From Rhipicephalus microplus (lineage: Eukaryota > Arthropoda > Arachnida > Ixodida > Ixodidae): a DNA stretch of 64,000 nt. Positions 1 through 42,186 of the stretch are shown here, in pieces. The stretch spans positions 43,279,271 to 43,343,270 of the forward strand of contig NC_134705.1 in NCBI RefSeq assembly GCF_043290135.1, in the 5' to 3' direction. Under the pieces are notes generated by a model. It was given only the letters and a program-made list of their open reading frames with translations. It searched no databases and was not told the DNA's origin. Each line of letters starts with the position of its first letter. Position 1 is the stretch's first letter. Made by a program: the position numbers and the translations under genes.

Positions 1-2320
1 ACATGGTGGGGCGGAGCTTCTCTGAGCATTTTTATGAACCAAACAGAAAGGCAAGTACCTTTAATTCTAAAATAAATGTATGCCAGAACTTCTGCATAGC
101 GCTTGTTTAAAAGGGTGACAGTCGGCTCCAGCTATTAAACAATGTTAACCAGACCAGATTCTGTCATTAAAATAGGGACAAGATTTGATTTAGTTTTTAT
201 TTTAATTATTGTCATACCAGTACTGTCGGAAGCTTCATGAGGGCACACAAAATCGTTACCATCTGCGTATATTTATATGCGATAACCATGGGCAAAATTG
301 TCTGCAGCTGCTGTTGCAATTGGCTACACGACCTGTTGGGCAGCAATCTTTTATTCATGACTGGTGGTCGCGCTGGCCTGAGTATTCCGAAGGCGCATGC
401 AGTCATACATGTACAGCGACATTCATGGCCATCCTCTTGAACTGCCCAGGTGCATATATGCTTTTAACAAGTATGGCTATTTATAAAAAAAATACGTCGT
501 CAGAATTTGTTTTCATGAAATCATTGCCCTTTTCCTACAACGAGCAATCAATAAATGCAACAGAGGTCGCGACCTCCAAGGCACCACGAAGTCGCGCACG
601 GCACCACAGCATACTTCGCACCTTCTCTTTCCGTTCCAGTGTAGCAACTTTACGTCATGTTAGCCAACGGAATTGTTTTAGTTAGCATAGTCCACGGTGC
701 ATCCGCCGAACAAGCCTAGGCCCGGTGCGCACAAACGCGACGCGTGCATGCGCGAGGAAGAAACAATAAAGAAGGGAAACAAAAATATAACGCGGCTCAC
801 AGCAAAAAAAAAAGTTCGTGACGTCACCCATATTGGCCATGCCTTCGCCCTCATGTGCACGCCGAAAAAGGTCTCCCGAAGATGCAAGGCTTGTTTTGAA
901 AGTTCATCACATTAAAAAAAGCGGAGCTGATTGTATACCTCCGTTTCTTTGCATGACTTGGAATATAAATTTTTGCGTCCACATCTTGGTGAGGAGTGGA
1001 ATACAGTGGAATATAACACAACCCGTGCGCGTTCAAGCGTGGTAGTGCAAGGTATTGTGGAATTTTATTTGTTAGTACGTGTACAATACGAAGCTGTGCG
1101 TGCGCATGCAAAGAATGTGGTTTTTGGCATATACTATATGCGATGCACTGAGATGAATAAAGCATTTGTTAGTTTGGTGTGAATCTGTTTCTTTCTTCAC
1201 TTCCTTTTTTTTCTTTTTTTCCGTATCGTTTGCGCCGAAGAAATTCTCTTCTTAGCGAGAGAGCTCCCAGCACTCCCGAAAAGGGAGTGAAACATGGGAC
1301 AAACATGGACAACCAAACATGGGACAACCAACTCTCTTCGCGAGAGAGGGCTGGCAACTCCCTCGCGAAGAGAGTTGCCAGCACTCTCTCGGGGCGGTGA
1401 GTGCACGCGAACACTAATTAGTCACTTTAAGTGATAGAATTATGCGTTAACCGCACAGTAGTGACACGATAGCGTCAAAGTAATAAAAAATTATGGTATG
1501 AATATTGTCATGTGTGCGCCACGGGCGGCAATGGTGAGGCCAGCGTGCCGCGTGTTTGAGACCCCTGATTTACATCCTAGCTAGTCCACGTTGGCCAGCC
1601 TTTTTCAAATAACTATTTTTACTCTGCCTGTTATTTATTGTTGGCAGCTCGCGCTACTGAGACCCATCGACACAGTCAAGAAAAAACTTCAGTTTTTGCT
1701 GCCTCAGCGCTACGTGACGACTCGCATATAAAATGTTCACTCGAATAAATGAAACCTAAGAGCCTACGCTTAACACACAGTAGAGTCGCTGCATATGTTG
1801 AATGGGTGGCCTTCTTAGAATCTTTTGTAAGCTTTCTTTGAGCAGCTAATGGAAAATAAGTCACCAAGTAGCCAATACGCCTCAAATAATCATTCATTAT
1901 AAAAGATGTGAAGTATCACGTCTGCGAGATTGAGCATGCAGTTACGCAGCGGAGTGTTTTGTACATGCTGACGATCATTAGGGTGGCGCGATTAAGGGCT
2001 GAGACTTTTTTAGTGGGTGCACCAGTCCAAGCAACTCTTTAGCTTTTTCTACGCTGCGATGGCTAGTGCGAATCTAGGCTTTCGACATTCTATGCTACGT
2101 CTGTTATTCCGGCACATCACCCTGTGTGGCACCTATTCTGGGCATTTTTCAGAAGTTTCAAGCCATAGCGTGTAGAGTAGAAGACGGCAACGCTGAATGC
2201 CTTGATTTTATTCAGGTTCGAGCTTTTTGGCTTTTCTTTTTTGCTTTAGTTTTCCTTCCCGTGTGGCGTTTCCCGTTCTCCGCGTACCAGGAATGCGGAG
2301 AAAATTATACCTGCCGACTC
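1..2320. other. unassigned flanking DNA
   Basis: I see no coding region that I can support. The stretch has short non-conserved ORFs, an AATAAA near 1156 on the plus strand and a pyrimidine-rich tract at 1190-1225. A strong inverted repeat occurs at 1329-1377. It lies beyond the 3' end of the lipocalin gene. Confidence 0.4.
1329..1377. repeat. perfect 16-bp inverted repeat (hairpin)
   Basis: The arm CAACTCTCTTCGCGAG at 1329-1344 is exactly complementary to 1362-1377, with a 17-nt loop. Related fragments of the arm (GCGAGAGAG, CCAGCACTC) recur at 1256-1275 and 1376-1395. The patch therefore looks like a small shuffled repeat cluster rather than a terminator. Confidence 0.7.
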
Positions 2321-3560
2321 ATGCCCTAAATCAACTGAATATGACCATAACTACAATAACCACATGCGCATATACACGGATGGCTCGACTACGTCATCCA
2401 GTTCAAGTGTAACAGGGGTTATACCATCAGAAAGGGTAACTCTGCGTTTGAAGTCTTCACATTTGACGACGTCCACGGCAGCTTAACTCGATGCTCTGCG
2501 TAGTGCACACAAACTCATCAATTTTTAAGGAATACCAAGTAAATGAGCCGTGTTGTCAGACTCAAAAGCGGCGTTACAGTGCCTGCGGTCAGTTCTCCGA
2601 CGTGGATGCCATGACCATTACACCTATCAAACCGTGAAACCTCACGTTCTCTTAATACAAAAAGGCCGCCACATTGCCTTCTGTGGTTATTTCGACATTG
2701 TAGTATCAGCGGAAATGATTCCGCATATCGTACTGCTCGTCTGTAACATCAGGAAGCAAACAGCGTTCCAATTTCACTTTCGACAGCGGATGCTGCGAGG
2801 CAGATTCGTCAACTGGCCCACAGTCTCACACTGACTGAGCGGAAAACACCAAGTATACGACATACCAGACTACATGAACTTGACCCATCACAACAACTAC
2901 GGCATCCACCCGGCCTACATCGACATTAAGCTTCACTTTTTTTATTGCCTTTGGCTAGGAGTTGCTTTCATGAAAGCCTATACCAATTTAATGAGAAGGA
3001 CTGACAGTGCAGCATGCGATATTTGCGGCACCGATGAAAAAATCGGACACCTGCTGTGCCATGTCCTTGATATGCCTCTGAGAGACAAATACTTGCCAAC
3101 GCATTTCAGCGACTGGATGATGGTCCCCTTTCTGTGCATGTGCTATTACAGCCACCAAGGCAGTGAAAGCCTTTTTATGTTTCTTGAGGACGATGTGTTC
3201 GTGTGAATGCCTATGATTTGCGGTGGCGTTGTACACGCTGCAGTGACTTTACTGTGTGTCTTTTCCTCTCTTCTTTTGCTTCTGTTGTCTGTTTTTTCAT
3301 CTTTCTTGCCCTTTCCATATTCTCCAGTGCAGGGTAGCGAACAATATGTCTTTCTGGTGAACCTCCCTGCCTTCTGCGCTTTGTTGCTTCCTTCCTATAT
3401 TACTATGTCTGAGAATGAAAAGCGAGCCCTAACGTTTACACTTCTAAATATAATGCCGTCGTGTGGCGTTCACGGTAGATATAAGCTGTCAAGCACCTGC
3501 GGCACACACCGGCATATCAAAGCCCGTACCGTAGGCTTATGCGCCTCTCATATTTTGTGA
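2320..3560 (+). mobile_element. RNase H-bearing LINE, 3' portion
   Basis: This is the 3' end of a non-LTR retrotransposon whose ORF2 ended in RNase H and a zinc finger. RNase H remnants include IYTDGST near 2371, STAA-LDALRSAH near 2480 and LSDSKAALQCLRS near 2553. They are followed by a frame-shifted GHC-x-I-x-GND block near 2690. The C-terminal finger CDICGTDEKIGHLLCH is at about 3017-3062. The 3' UTR (3230-3560) is pyrimidine-rich and carries the motif GTGCAGGGTAGCGAAC followed by GTGAACCTCCCTGCCTTCTG, which a second copy at 18944-19427 shares in reverse. It is broken by stops and frameshifts. The upstream RT is absent. Confidence 0.7.
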
Positions 3561-4090
3561 AAAAAGCACTACGGGACCGGATTTTCATGTTATGAGATTT
3601 TCACGTCTTGACCAGCCAAACACGTTCGTCAAAACATCTTACCTTCCCTCTATAATTTCGGTTTACCCGAAAGAAAATAGTTGATTAAGAGCCCAGATGT
3701 AAGCGGCTAGACAGATACGTAAATATAAATGCACAAAGCGTCTGCAGGGCACAAGAAACTTCTTCGTAGTCAAAAAAGAAACAAAACGTCCACTGGAAGC
3801 ACCTGAAAATCGGTTTTTCCGAGCTGTTCATAAAACCGTACGTATCTTCACCTGGGCCGCGTTCGGGCTATAATGTCAAGACAGCGGCAGGAACGGCTCA
3901 TAAGGCTAAGAGAATAGGCAAATAAATCTGGCCTTTTGTAGTTTACTTAAAGTCATTTCTTTAATCATTCAGTAGTCTTATGGATCTTAAGGCAGGTCAA
4001 CACAGGGAGTAATGAAGTGTCTTGATTCAATGGCCTTGTCGCGCGTAGCACAAACAATGTTCTCAGCTTGAACTCCGTGCGTCATTCTAG
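3560..4090. other. 3' flank of the lipocalin gene
   Basis: I see no ORF or recognisable repeat. On the minus strand it would contain the lipocalin 3' UTR, with ATTAAA at 3965. Confidence 0.3.
3960..3965 (-). promoter_or_regulatory. candidate poly(A) signal ATTAAA of the lipocalin gene
   Basis: ATTAAA on the minus strand lies about 130 nt beyond the last lipocalin stop codon. It is the second most common animal poly(A) hexamer. No AATAAA on this strand is closer. Confidence 0.3.
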
Positions 4091-4091
4091 T

Positions 4092-33267
<29,176 letters not shown>

Positions 33268-33318
33268 ACCGAAAATATGAGATGTGCTCGTGCCTCCGAC
33301 AACAAGGCCGCCCGTAAA

Positions 33319-33354
33319 TACTGGTGGCAACGTATAAACCACTTGCTACTTATA
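33319..33354 (-). promoter_or_regulatory. core promoter of the lipocalin gene: TATA box and initiator
   Basis: TATAAG lies at 33354-33349 on the minus strand and CCAGTA, an arthropod-type initiator, at 33324-33319. Their spacing of about 32 bp is right for a TATA-Inr pair. A start near 33322 would give a 55-nt 5' UTR before ATG 33267. This is inferred from motif spacing only. Confidence 0.4.
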
Positions 33355-34982
33355 CTAAATGCATTATTACAGAAAGAATAAAAAAATTATCATAGATCTT
33401 AAAACGATGCCTAAATCAGCTTTCTGGCCGTATGTTTTTCTGTTTTCTTCCTATCTACTGCGCTAGCGGATTACTAAGCAGGCTGCACATTGTTGACGTG
33501 TGCCTCGTCAACATGTCTTCGGCCACATGAGAGGTGGAGGGTGATAAAAGTAGCCGTATCAAATGAGCTGCCCAGAGCGCAAATAACTTGATATATGTGC
33601 CCTACTTAAGTTCCCTGTTTTTACAAATTCTTTCGAAACATTTAGGAAAGCTCCACATAGCGCTTAGCTTAAGCAATTTTGTTCTTTGTATCTATCGCAG
33701 ACTGTTCATAACCCCGCCATTTTATCAGCTAAACGCTCCAGTTCTTTTTCTCATTCCCTGTGGTATATCTTTTCTTTCCAGTTCGTCGCTTGAGCTGCTG
33801 TCCAGCCCCGTCAGCAACCGACAACACTAGTGCCGTCTGAGAGAAATCTGCTTTGCTAAGCAGTGAAAAGCGCAGTGGTTTCTCCTTGCGGTGGCGTATA
33901 ACCGACTCTAGCTGGCTGCTACACCCGTGCCTGGAGCCCATTTTCTCCTGGCCACGTCTTACCTGCGTCTTAGTCCTTCTTTGAAGTGCCTCTTTTCTCA
34001 TGGCCACGTTTGCCCTGCTTCTTAGTCATTTTTAGAAGTGCCTCTGTCGAAGCACTGGGCGGCGCACATTGGTTGGATCTCTCACATGCTGCCAAGTAGC
34101 GCAGATACAGCGTGCTATCTTCATCGTCATGTTTTGATCACAGGCACCACACCACTCACGTACATCATCACAGATAGAGTATTATATGGAACACTCCTTC
34201 ACTTCAACTACGGTGACGTTTACGACAACACAAAGACACTAATAATTTGTAGTTTACAAGTTAAATCGCTGTTACTAATTTATCTTAGTGATGTCTGCAT
34301 TTCCTCTCACATAGGGGTTACGAGGACAGTAGCATATCATTTTAAAAGCAAGGACAACGCCGTACGCATTGCTGCTTTTAAAATGTAACTTACAAATGCG
34401 AGATTATTCATCCGCCAAGGCACCTATACGCCATAAAGTGGAAGTTTATTGATCAGTGTGCCGCGTCGCGATTCACGTTCGTAGTTTTCGGGCATGGCGA
34501 TAATAGACAAAGGCAGTTTGCCGTACTCTAAGGTCCTGGCCAAACAATGGTCTCTCGAAATGCCATAATGACAATAAAGGCTGCCACACAGGCATGTTCA
34601 AAGGTCATTTCACTGATGTAACAATAAATATTGCATACACATGTTGAATCTTAACATCGAAAAATCAGATCTTCAAATCAGCAATATTACTGCGCAGGAT
34701 ATTGAATGTGAAATCGCTTCGACAACACGTCATTTAAAATTGACGTAGAATCCGCGCCGATATGGGTAGAGGCACTAGACGAAATAGCCTGTTACTTAGT
34801 TATAACATTTAACTTATTGCACATCTTTAAAGAGGCTATTGTAGGAGTTGGAGAGAAAGTAAATAACAACAATGAACACTCAAGAACAATTTTCTGAGAA
34901 TCACTCATGTGTTAAGAAATGGATACTTCCAGTCCACGAATCCCAGGAATATAAAGTTGACGGTGAAAAAAATTATACTTAC

Positions 34983-35039
34983 ATGTCAGTGTAGGTGAAG
35001 CAGTTGCGATAAAAAGGGTGTGGTCACTCCTTGTATATA
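34983..35039 (-). promoter_or_regulatory. candidate upstream promoter and short non-coding exon
   Basis: On the minus strand TATATAC (35039-35033) is followed about 50 bp on by CTGACAT|GTAAGTATAA, a consensus donor at 34982. This could be a non-coding first exon for the lipocalin gene or for an unseen gene. No good acceptor appears just above ATG 33267, which weakens it. Confidence 0.2.
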
Positions 35040-35689
35040 AAGGTCGGGGAAATAACTACCTAGAGTTTCCAGGCGGGGAGAATTGATTAGAGTGTAAAGA
35101 AATTTTACACATGGCATGCTTCACAAGTCCGGCGACACCTAGCAAGGGAAAAGTTGTACGAAGGAAGATCTCTTCCATATCTTCTGCATGCCGTCAACGA
35201 GCACCCGCGAGGTGCACGGTTGGCAGCTAGTTCAATTCTTTGGACATTTGTGCTGAAGAACTGCCTAAATTGCTCATATCTCTATTTCGCATTTAATACT
35301 GGGCACACGTGCATCTTCGCCATTCACACATAAGAGCATACATCAGATTGTAAATGACGACACAATAAAGTACTCTGTGCCCATGACAACCGACAAAATG
35401 TAATTAACGATGAAATAAAAGCCGACTCATAAGATGAAAAACTCATTTTTTGGGAGACTCGCAATACAATTTGGCCAAGTTTCCTTGTCTTCCCCCGTTT
35501 ATTTTCCGAGATAAAGTTGACTGTCTCTTAATTACTGCAAACTTCCGATCACAAGACACCACATAACACGCTTGACCATTATCAATCGCCTGGTGGGATA
35601 GCTGGTATTCTATGTCCTATGCTTTAGTGCAAAGAAAAAAAAAGAGGACGCATTGCTAAATAAAAGACACGCCACAATCACGAATTGAA

Positions 35690-35830
35690 TGATGATGAGT
35701 AGGCGAAACAGTGGTGTCATCCAGTGTTACCGTAAATCACCCATGACGTTTACCACTCACGCATGTAAATAAGTGACAAAGTGGGGTACAGTTATATTTA
35801 ATGTGAATTGGTCATAAATTATATGCTATG
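35690..35830 (-). repeat. dispersed repeat, copy 2
   Basis: This is the reverse-oriented relative of 29860-30050; shared blocks include GAGTGGTAAACGTCATGGGTGAT. Confidence 0.55.
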
Positions 35831-37139
35831 TTGACTTGTGAATTTTCTTTTGGTTGAATTACTACTGCTTTGTGGTATCGCATCTAACGTGAAGTTGGTA
35901 GAGAAGAGGTGTGTGCACGTTCCCCTGGTTGTTGTTAGTTGTTTTCGGTCATACGAAATACATTGCAAAGCTTATCAGGACACCATATGCTGCTGAAGCC
36001 TGTTCTGATCGGTTGTTATCACCGCGAACAGCGTAAACATCATCAAGGCTAAGGAACACGCCAACAAGTCACCATTGACCTCAGGGTGCGTGCTTCACAC
36101 TTAAAAGAAATTTAACAGTTATTTCGTGTTTGAATACATCCGATAAGCTAAGCCCATCAGAAATGGTATCTGTTTGATCTCGCTGCTGGCTTTCATGAAG
36201 GCGGTAGTGTGGAGAGCTAGTATTTATAGCGTCTGCTGCGCACGGTGGCGAAAACGACTGAATGAGTGTCTATAGGGGGCTCCACGCTTACGCTACCACT
36301 CCCCTCGAGCGTGCGCCTGTTCTCTTGCTCAGCACGCTAGCACAGCACAGGGAGCTTCAACGGTGTAGTGCTGTCTTTCTAAAGAATTCTGTTAAAGGAA
36401 CAGAAGTAGGGGAGTCGTGCACTGAGGAGTGGAGGGCACAACGGTGAGAGCAGGGCCGCTCAATCTGCCAATGGAATGCGGCACGCTTCCAGAGAATCGG
36501 GGAGAAGGTTACGAGTGCGGATAGATATACCACGTGACCAAAACATTCAACGCCTGAATTTTCTTTGGGGGCAGCAGAAATGGGCTTCAAGTTTGTCAGT
36601 CACATGTTCGCCATTATCCCAATTTGCCGTTACAGAGTTTGTTTGTGCAGCGACGCCTCCGCCGAACATGGCTGCGCACACTTCGCAGCCGTCATCGTGA
36701 CTACCTCAAACTGTACATGGGTAATTGCTATATTTGCCACCAAGCTTACCAAGTGAAAGAAATAAAAAAAAAGTTACGGGTAATGTGACGTTCAAAAGTG
36801 GCGTGACTCGTCGTACTGTGCGTCCTGTGCTTTTGAGGTGAGAGTACTACAAACTGCTCCCGCCTGCTCTCGGGGGCAAAAGCGCTCTCGCTATACCGCT
36901 GAATCACAGTGCTCGTACACTGGTTTGACCACTGAAACACTCCGGCCCCGACGAGAGCACTGTCAGCGTGCTGTTGAGTGCTCCTTTTTCTCAATGGTAT
37001 TCGCCATAAAAATGGGGCTACTTGCACTCGCCGTGCTAGGCTCGAAGCTGGCCGAGCACGCGCCCACTCTTTTACGGCCTGCACTTTGTGTCTAGTTCCC
37101 ACCTTTCACCGCTGCTAGTTCATGGCACTGCGGTAATGC

Positions 37140-37428
<289 letters not shown>

Positions 37429-40364
37429 AAAAATGCACAATGACCACTCGAGTGCCACCCATGCAAAACGTGGCAATCCCAACACACCAGTGGCGGTGAC
37501 CGGACCGGCCGGTGACTTAGCAGTGGAGAAGGAAAGAAGAAAATGCACTGGTTTGAGACTATGCTCCTCCTCTTTGTGAAAACGATCTACACAGCACTCG
37601 CGTTTTTTTAGCGTAGCAAAGCTGTAGCAAACATGCCCATTGAAGCAAATACTGACACACACATAGTGTTTTGTTTTGACCCTAAAATTTTCTCCAGCGG
37701 AAGCGAGTCTGTTTTTTTTTGTAGATTTCTTTCGGTGGCTCTCCGCAGGAGTGGAGTGCTCCGGTGGGGAATCCGTCGGTCACTCCAAATCCGCCAATGA
37801 ATGACCCCAAAGAGCGCTCTAGTCGCGATAACATATACAAGAAATAAAACGGCATGGACCTAATAGTTTATTAGTATTGTTTTTGTGCTTCCATCATTTG
37901 TCTCTGACAAAGAGGTTATGTTGACAGCAGCACGCCATTATAAAAGGCCAAATCACGGCAATATTTATTGTAACCTTTAGATTGTAACTTCCAAAAGCGC
38001 AGCGCACTCATTCATCAGTTAGAAGAACTACACTATTGAGTATAAATTTATTGATCATTGGGTCACATCGTGGTCTGCCTTTAGAGACTGAACAGTGGAT
38101 AAAAAACATACAATACGCGTCTTGAAAGCAGAAAAGCCATCCTAGATGTAGCGGTCATAACAGTGGGCAATAACAGACCAAAGCAGGGGTGCGAACCGAA
38201 CCAAAATAAACCAGGAAAACAAAACTACCTTGAGGCATACTGTGGCAGGTGACGGTGGGGTGCGAATTAAAACTGTATTTCGCTAAAGAGAACCTGCTAG
38301 TAAACACGCGATTGAAAAGTTGCGTGATATTTGAAGAGGCATAAGCAAATACTCAAACTTAAAGAAAGCCACTAAAACATCAAGAAAGGATGAAAACTTT
38401 GGCACAGAAGCAAAAAGAATTCACACAGGATTGACTACGGAGAACTAACATTTATTTGAAAAAAAATGCCTCCTTCTAACCATGCAGAGCATGCATACCC
38501 TACTAAATCACTACGCTAGTCTTATTTATGCAAATCACCTCTCTTCGAGAAAGTTACTCTTTGCTAGTCGAAAACAAAGAAGGTGTGCTTGCAAAGTTTT
38601 GCAGACAAAGTTTCCAAAATTGGCATACCTTAATTGAAAATTTTTATGCTGGTACTTAGCGTTACCTAAAATAGATACATCTCCAAACAAATGCGTTAAA
38701 CATTCTCAGGGCAGGTTTTTCATTTTTCATTTGAAGAGAGTAGGATTTTTTCGGACACAGGTGATTTGCATGAATAATAGTGGCGCATCGATTTAGTAAG
38801 GTGCGTTTGCGCATGCTCCCTATGGACTTAAAAGAAGGCATTCTTTTTTGAAATAAACGTCAGTTGTTAGTAGCCACCTCCAAGTCAAGTAGGCAAGCGG
38901 TGGCCCAGGGTAACCCCCACCCCTCCCCTGATATCAGTCCAGTGCGAAAATAACACCAGAGTATAGAGGCACAAGTACGAGTAGCGCCATGGGCGTGCGC
39001 ATTTAAACAAACGAAAAGCTACCGCTATTTGAGAACTAACCAAGAACGGCTACCAAGGAACCTTTATTCTGAAAGCACGGAAACGCTTGCTGAGAAATTC
39101 AGCAGCCGGCGCGCTAATGAACCCCACTACAGCAACACAACTCACTCATATATATGACGCGTCAGCGTGACCACTGCCCATCAAGGAAAGAATACATCTT
39201 TGGAAATCACAAGCCTGCCACCACATGCTTTCTACGTATTGCCAAAGACCATCCTCAGAGAAAGACAGCCAAATGCATTTCACACACGGAGAGCTTGTAA
39301 AAGGTAACTTTAGTACGGAATGCAACGGCTTCGATGAGGCAATAACTCGTCTGACACCACTACCTTTTTTTGCGCTGCCTCTTGTCTTGAGGCAGGTGCC
39401 TGTGTCACTGAAAGAGTAAACGGTGTAAATAATTTGTGTGGTTGGAGCGCCCACCTGTTCAATGAGTAATATGCGGCCCTCCAGTTATCCATCAATATTG
39501 CCCACCGACAGAGGCGTCATAGTTCGCGAACTCGCCCAATACTCTCAGGAAAGTAAGCAGACGACCACTGTTGTTATTTACAGCATTGTACGTGTTCTGC
39601 CACATTATTCGCGTTTCCCTGCCGTTAGAAATTAGCAGAGTTTCTCGTTTTTGTGGTGCCTAAAACTTCTATGAACGTATAATAATTGGTTTAGGGTAAG
39701 GTGCTCAACACCTAGAAAAATTCGCCGACAACATGGTTTTACTCACTTACCGCAAGGCCTTATGAGGAGAAGTAACGCAAGAAATAGATCGTCGCCATGC
39801 GTTGGTAAGACGAGGCGCTCCGATATTGTGCGAGCTGATGCGTCGCTCTTTGTTCTCAACTTTTTGTTCTGCTGTATCGGTGCTCGTTAAACGTACTCTA
39901 TGACGTTGACACTCGTAAACGACGAAAGTTATTGTAGCCTAAGCAACTGTCAGTTTTGTTCAACCACCATGCAACCGTTCTTCACACGAATGTTTTGTAG
40001 TTAATATTTACAAAAACAGCAATGCGGCGATCGTTGACTTCAGAAAGAAGAAGCAGTAATTTAGACGTCAAACGTCTAATAAAAAAATGGATGTTCCCCG
40101 CGAGATTCACCGCATACCTGGGCCCGGCCCGTGGCAAGGTGCGAGCTTCGCGTCCGAGCCGTGAGACGTCGCCACCATTGAAACGACGACAGCGCACCGC
40201 CGGCGATAGCAAACGAACGCCATCTAAGCCTTTTTTTTTTTGACAATTTTGTTTGTAATACTTTAGGACAGTGAGTTTAAAAAGAAATGCTTCTCACTTC
40301 AATTTAGGCATTCAGAAGCATGTGTGTGCGAACACGTGAAAAATTGGAAAGTGACGCACTTTAG

Positions 40365-40649
40365 ATGGCAGCGCGGACAAGAAAACGAACAGTCACGCCG
40401 CACTGCTCGTGGAAGGCACGCGGATATGTAGATATTAATTACAGAAAGCTTGCTGAATACTGTCAACAAGGTGCAACAACATCTTCAGCTACAGAACTTC
40501 GGACACGTTATCAGTATACCTTTATTTACTGCAGCGAACGTTTCGCGGAGTGCGATGGATATATCAACCAGCGCTGGAGAGCTTCTGTCCTCCGGCCATC
40601 TGCATTGGACCTATGCGTAGTACGTACATTGTTTGCACATGAACGCTGA
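40365..40649 (+). CDS. unrecognised 94-codon ORF followed by a poly(A) signal
   Basis: It opens MAARTRKRTVTPHC and is lysine/arginine-rich at the N-terminus. There is no domain, signal peptide or repeat that I recognise. AATAAA at about 40731 follows. No splice evidence or conservation can be shown, so it may be chance. I list it because the combination with the poly(A) hexamer is not random-looking. Confidence 0.12.
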   Translation: MAARTRKRTVTPHCSWKARGYVDINYRKLAEYCQQGATTSSATELRTRYQYTFIYCSERFAECDGYINQRWRASVLRPSALDLCVVRTLFAHER

Positions 40650-40897
40650 TGCACGCATATTGCTCACTGCTGTACATGCTAAAACGTTACTGCGTGACCT
40701 TTCTTTCAAGTATTTCATGTTTGACTTGTAATAAAACAATTTATTGCCGCATGTTCGTGTGATCAGCGTTGTCGTTTCGCTCGGCCTCTATACGGCATCG
40801 CTCACGTACTAAAGTAAATATGCAAGATACTTGCGAGCTTTTAGTAAGTAGTTTACTGCATTGTACTATATGCAAACGAGATAAATTTATACAGCTG

Positions 40898-40921
40898 TCC
40901 CCCGCTCCAACAAGCGGGGGA
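40898..40921. repeat. 9-bp GC-rich hairpin
   Basis: TCCCCCGCT pairs exactly with AGCGGGGGA across a 6-nt loop (CCAACA). It is isolated in AT-rich DNA. Function unknown. Confidence 0.6.
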
Positions 40922-41829
40922 AAGCCATGACGCACAAGCACGCGACGACGGTGTCGTCTGCCACGCGAATGGCCAGCCGCCATATCAAACGCCCTGATGC
41001 TTTAAAACTGATTTCATTTCATACGGAACTATAAATTATACAAAGAATGCTTTTAATTATCATTTGTTCAGAAAAGCTATTTGAGTGCACAAGATAATAG
41101 AAACTTGTTCAGTTGTCAGTAAAATAGTAATTTTCTAATATTTGTACAACTGCCGCCGCAATCCAGACGGCGCTATCAACGTGTCTATTATTCGCCCCCA
41201 TTGGTTCTATGGGCATGTCACTCCACTGCCTGGGCCTTGCTACACTCGTCTGCGTGAAGCTCCTATCATTTTCACCGGCTGGACAATTCACTCCACCTAG
41301 ACAGCACCGCTGACGGACAGCATCCCTCGCTGTACAAGTGATCGCATGTCTCCTCGGTGACCCTCTTCAAAACTTGTCACTGCACCCATGGTGTTATGTA
41401 TTGAAACTTTTCAACAGTCCGACGGACTGCACTACATATAAACACGTCTCCTCTGGTCGAGCAAACCACGCTATGCCTTGAGCAACAGACTTTAGTAAGG
41501 ACGCTCTACTGACTCACCCTCCGTGCCTACGTCGCCGCACGCTTGGGCACTCGCTGGGGTGCCAGGAAAGTTTTTTCTTGATTCGTGTATGTATAGTACA
41601 GCAAAAGCTCATGAGAAAGAACCACATCCTTCTCACACATTCGTGTGTGGAATCAGATGGTGCCACTTGAATTTCTGGAGTTATTCCAATCTTGCACTGT
41701 GTTAGGGCTCGGAGGTTAGGAGAATCCTACCCCTGCCTCTAGTTTGGTGGGATTGGGTCCAGCCGGTCTTGACTGGTAACTGGGCCTCGTCACCAGACCA
41801 ATCGTTTGTAGTCATGTGATTTAGTCTTG

Positions 41830-42110
41830 CAGGACAGATGGAGGTTTATTTACATCTCATGATGATAAAGAAAAAGAAGAGAAGAGGCCTAGAACAATGT
41901 ACAATAGTCGTCGGCTTATATAGCCAGCCGGCGTACAACCCTGAGACAACTGGTGTCCGCAGCTTCCACCAATCGGATGACTCGATGAACCGATGCTGAG
42001 GATGAAAGTTCGACATAGTGAAAGAGAAGGGAAGAGTGCTGTTGACCTCCATAGGTGCACTCGCTAATCAGGAACGACTTCCCAATGTCTTTGTGCTTGC
42101 GTTGCTCGTC
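41830..42110 (-). repeat. LTR-like segment
   Basis: On the minus strand a TATATAAGC box near 41921 is followed about 70 bp on by AAATAAACCTCC near 41850. This is the promoter/poly(A) arrangement of many gypsy LTRs. No second LTR or gag-pol lies nearby, so a solo LTR is only a guess. Confidence 0.25.
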
Positions 42111-42186
42111 GCACACTCTTAGCCTTTATTTCAGTGACGCCTCGGTTGTCCAAGACATAGGTCAGGCCTTTTACACAATTATTTAG

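Larger units (their letters stand above)
33360..37130. other. upstream flank of the lipocalin gene, unassigned
   Basis: It contains a possible second promoter at 34983-35039, a dispersed repeat at 35690-35830, and a block near 37040-37120 shared with the insertion at 20597-21390. I find no exon chain. Confidence 0.3.
37430..41820. other. unassigned intergenic DNA
   Basis: No gene that I can support. It contains a GC-richer patch at 40090-40230, an orphan ORF at 40365-40649, a hairpin at 40898-40921 and a plus-strand TATA-like CATATAAACA near 41437. Confidence 0.3.

Noticed and set aside
3207..3560. 117-codon ORF starting with a leucine-rich, signal-peptide-like stretch
   Set aside because: It coincides with the pyrimidine-rich 3' UTR of the RNase H LINE, which recurs at 18944-19427; the hydrophobic run comes from T-rich sequence.
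39720..39800. Minus-strand ATG followed by a GTAAGTGAG donor, possible first exon
   Set aside because: The frame stops after 12 codons and no partner exon was found; noted only as a weak splice-like signal.
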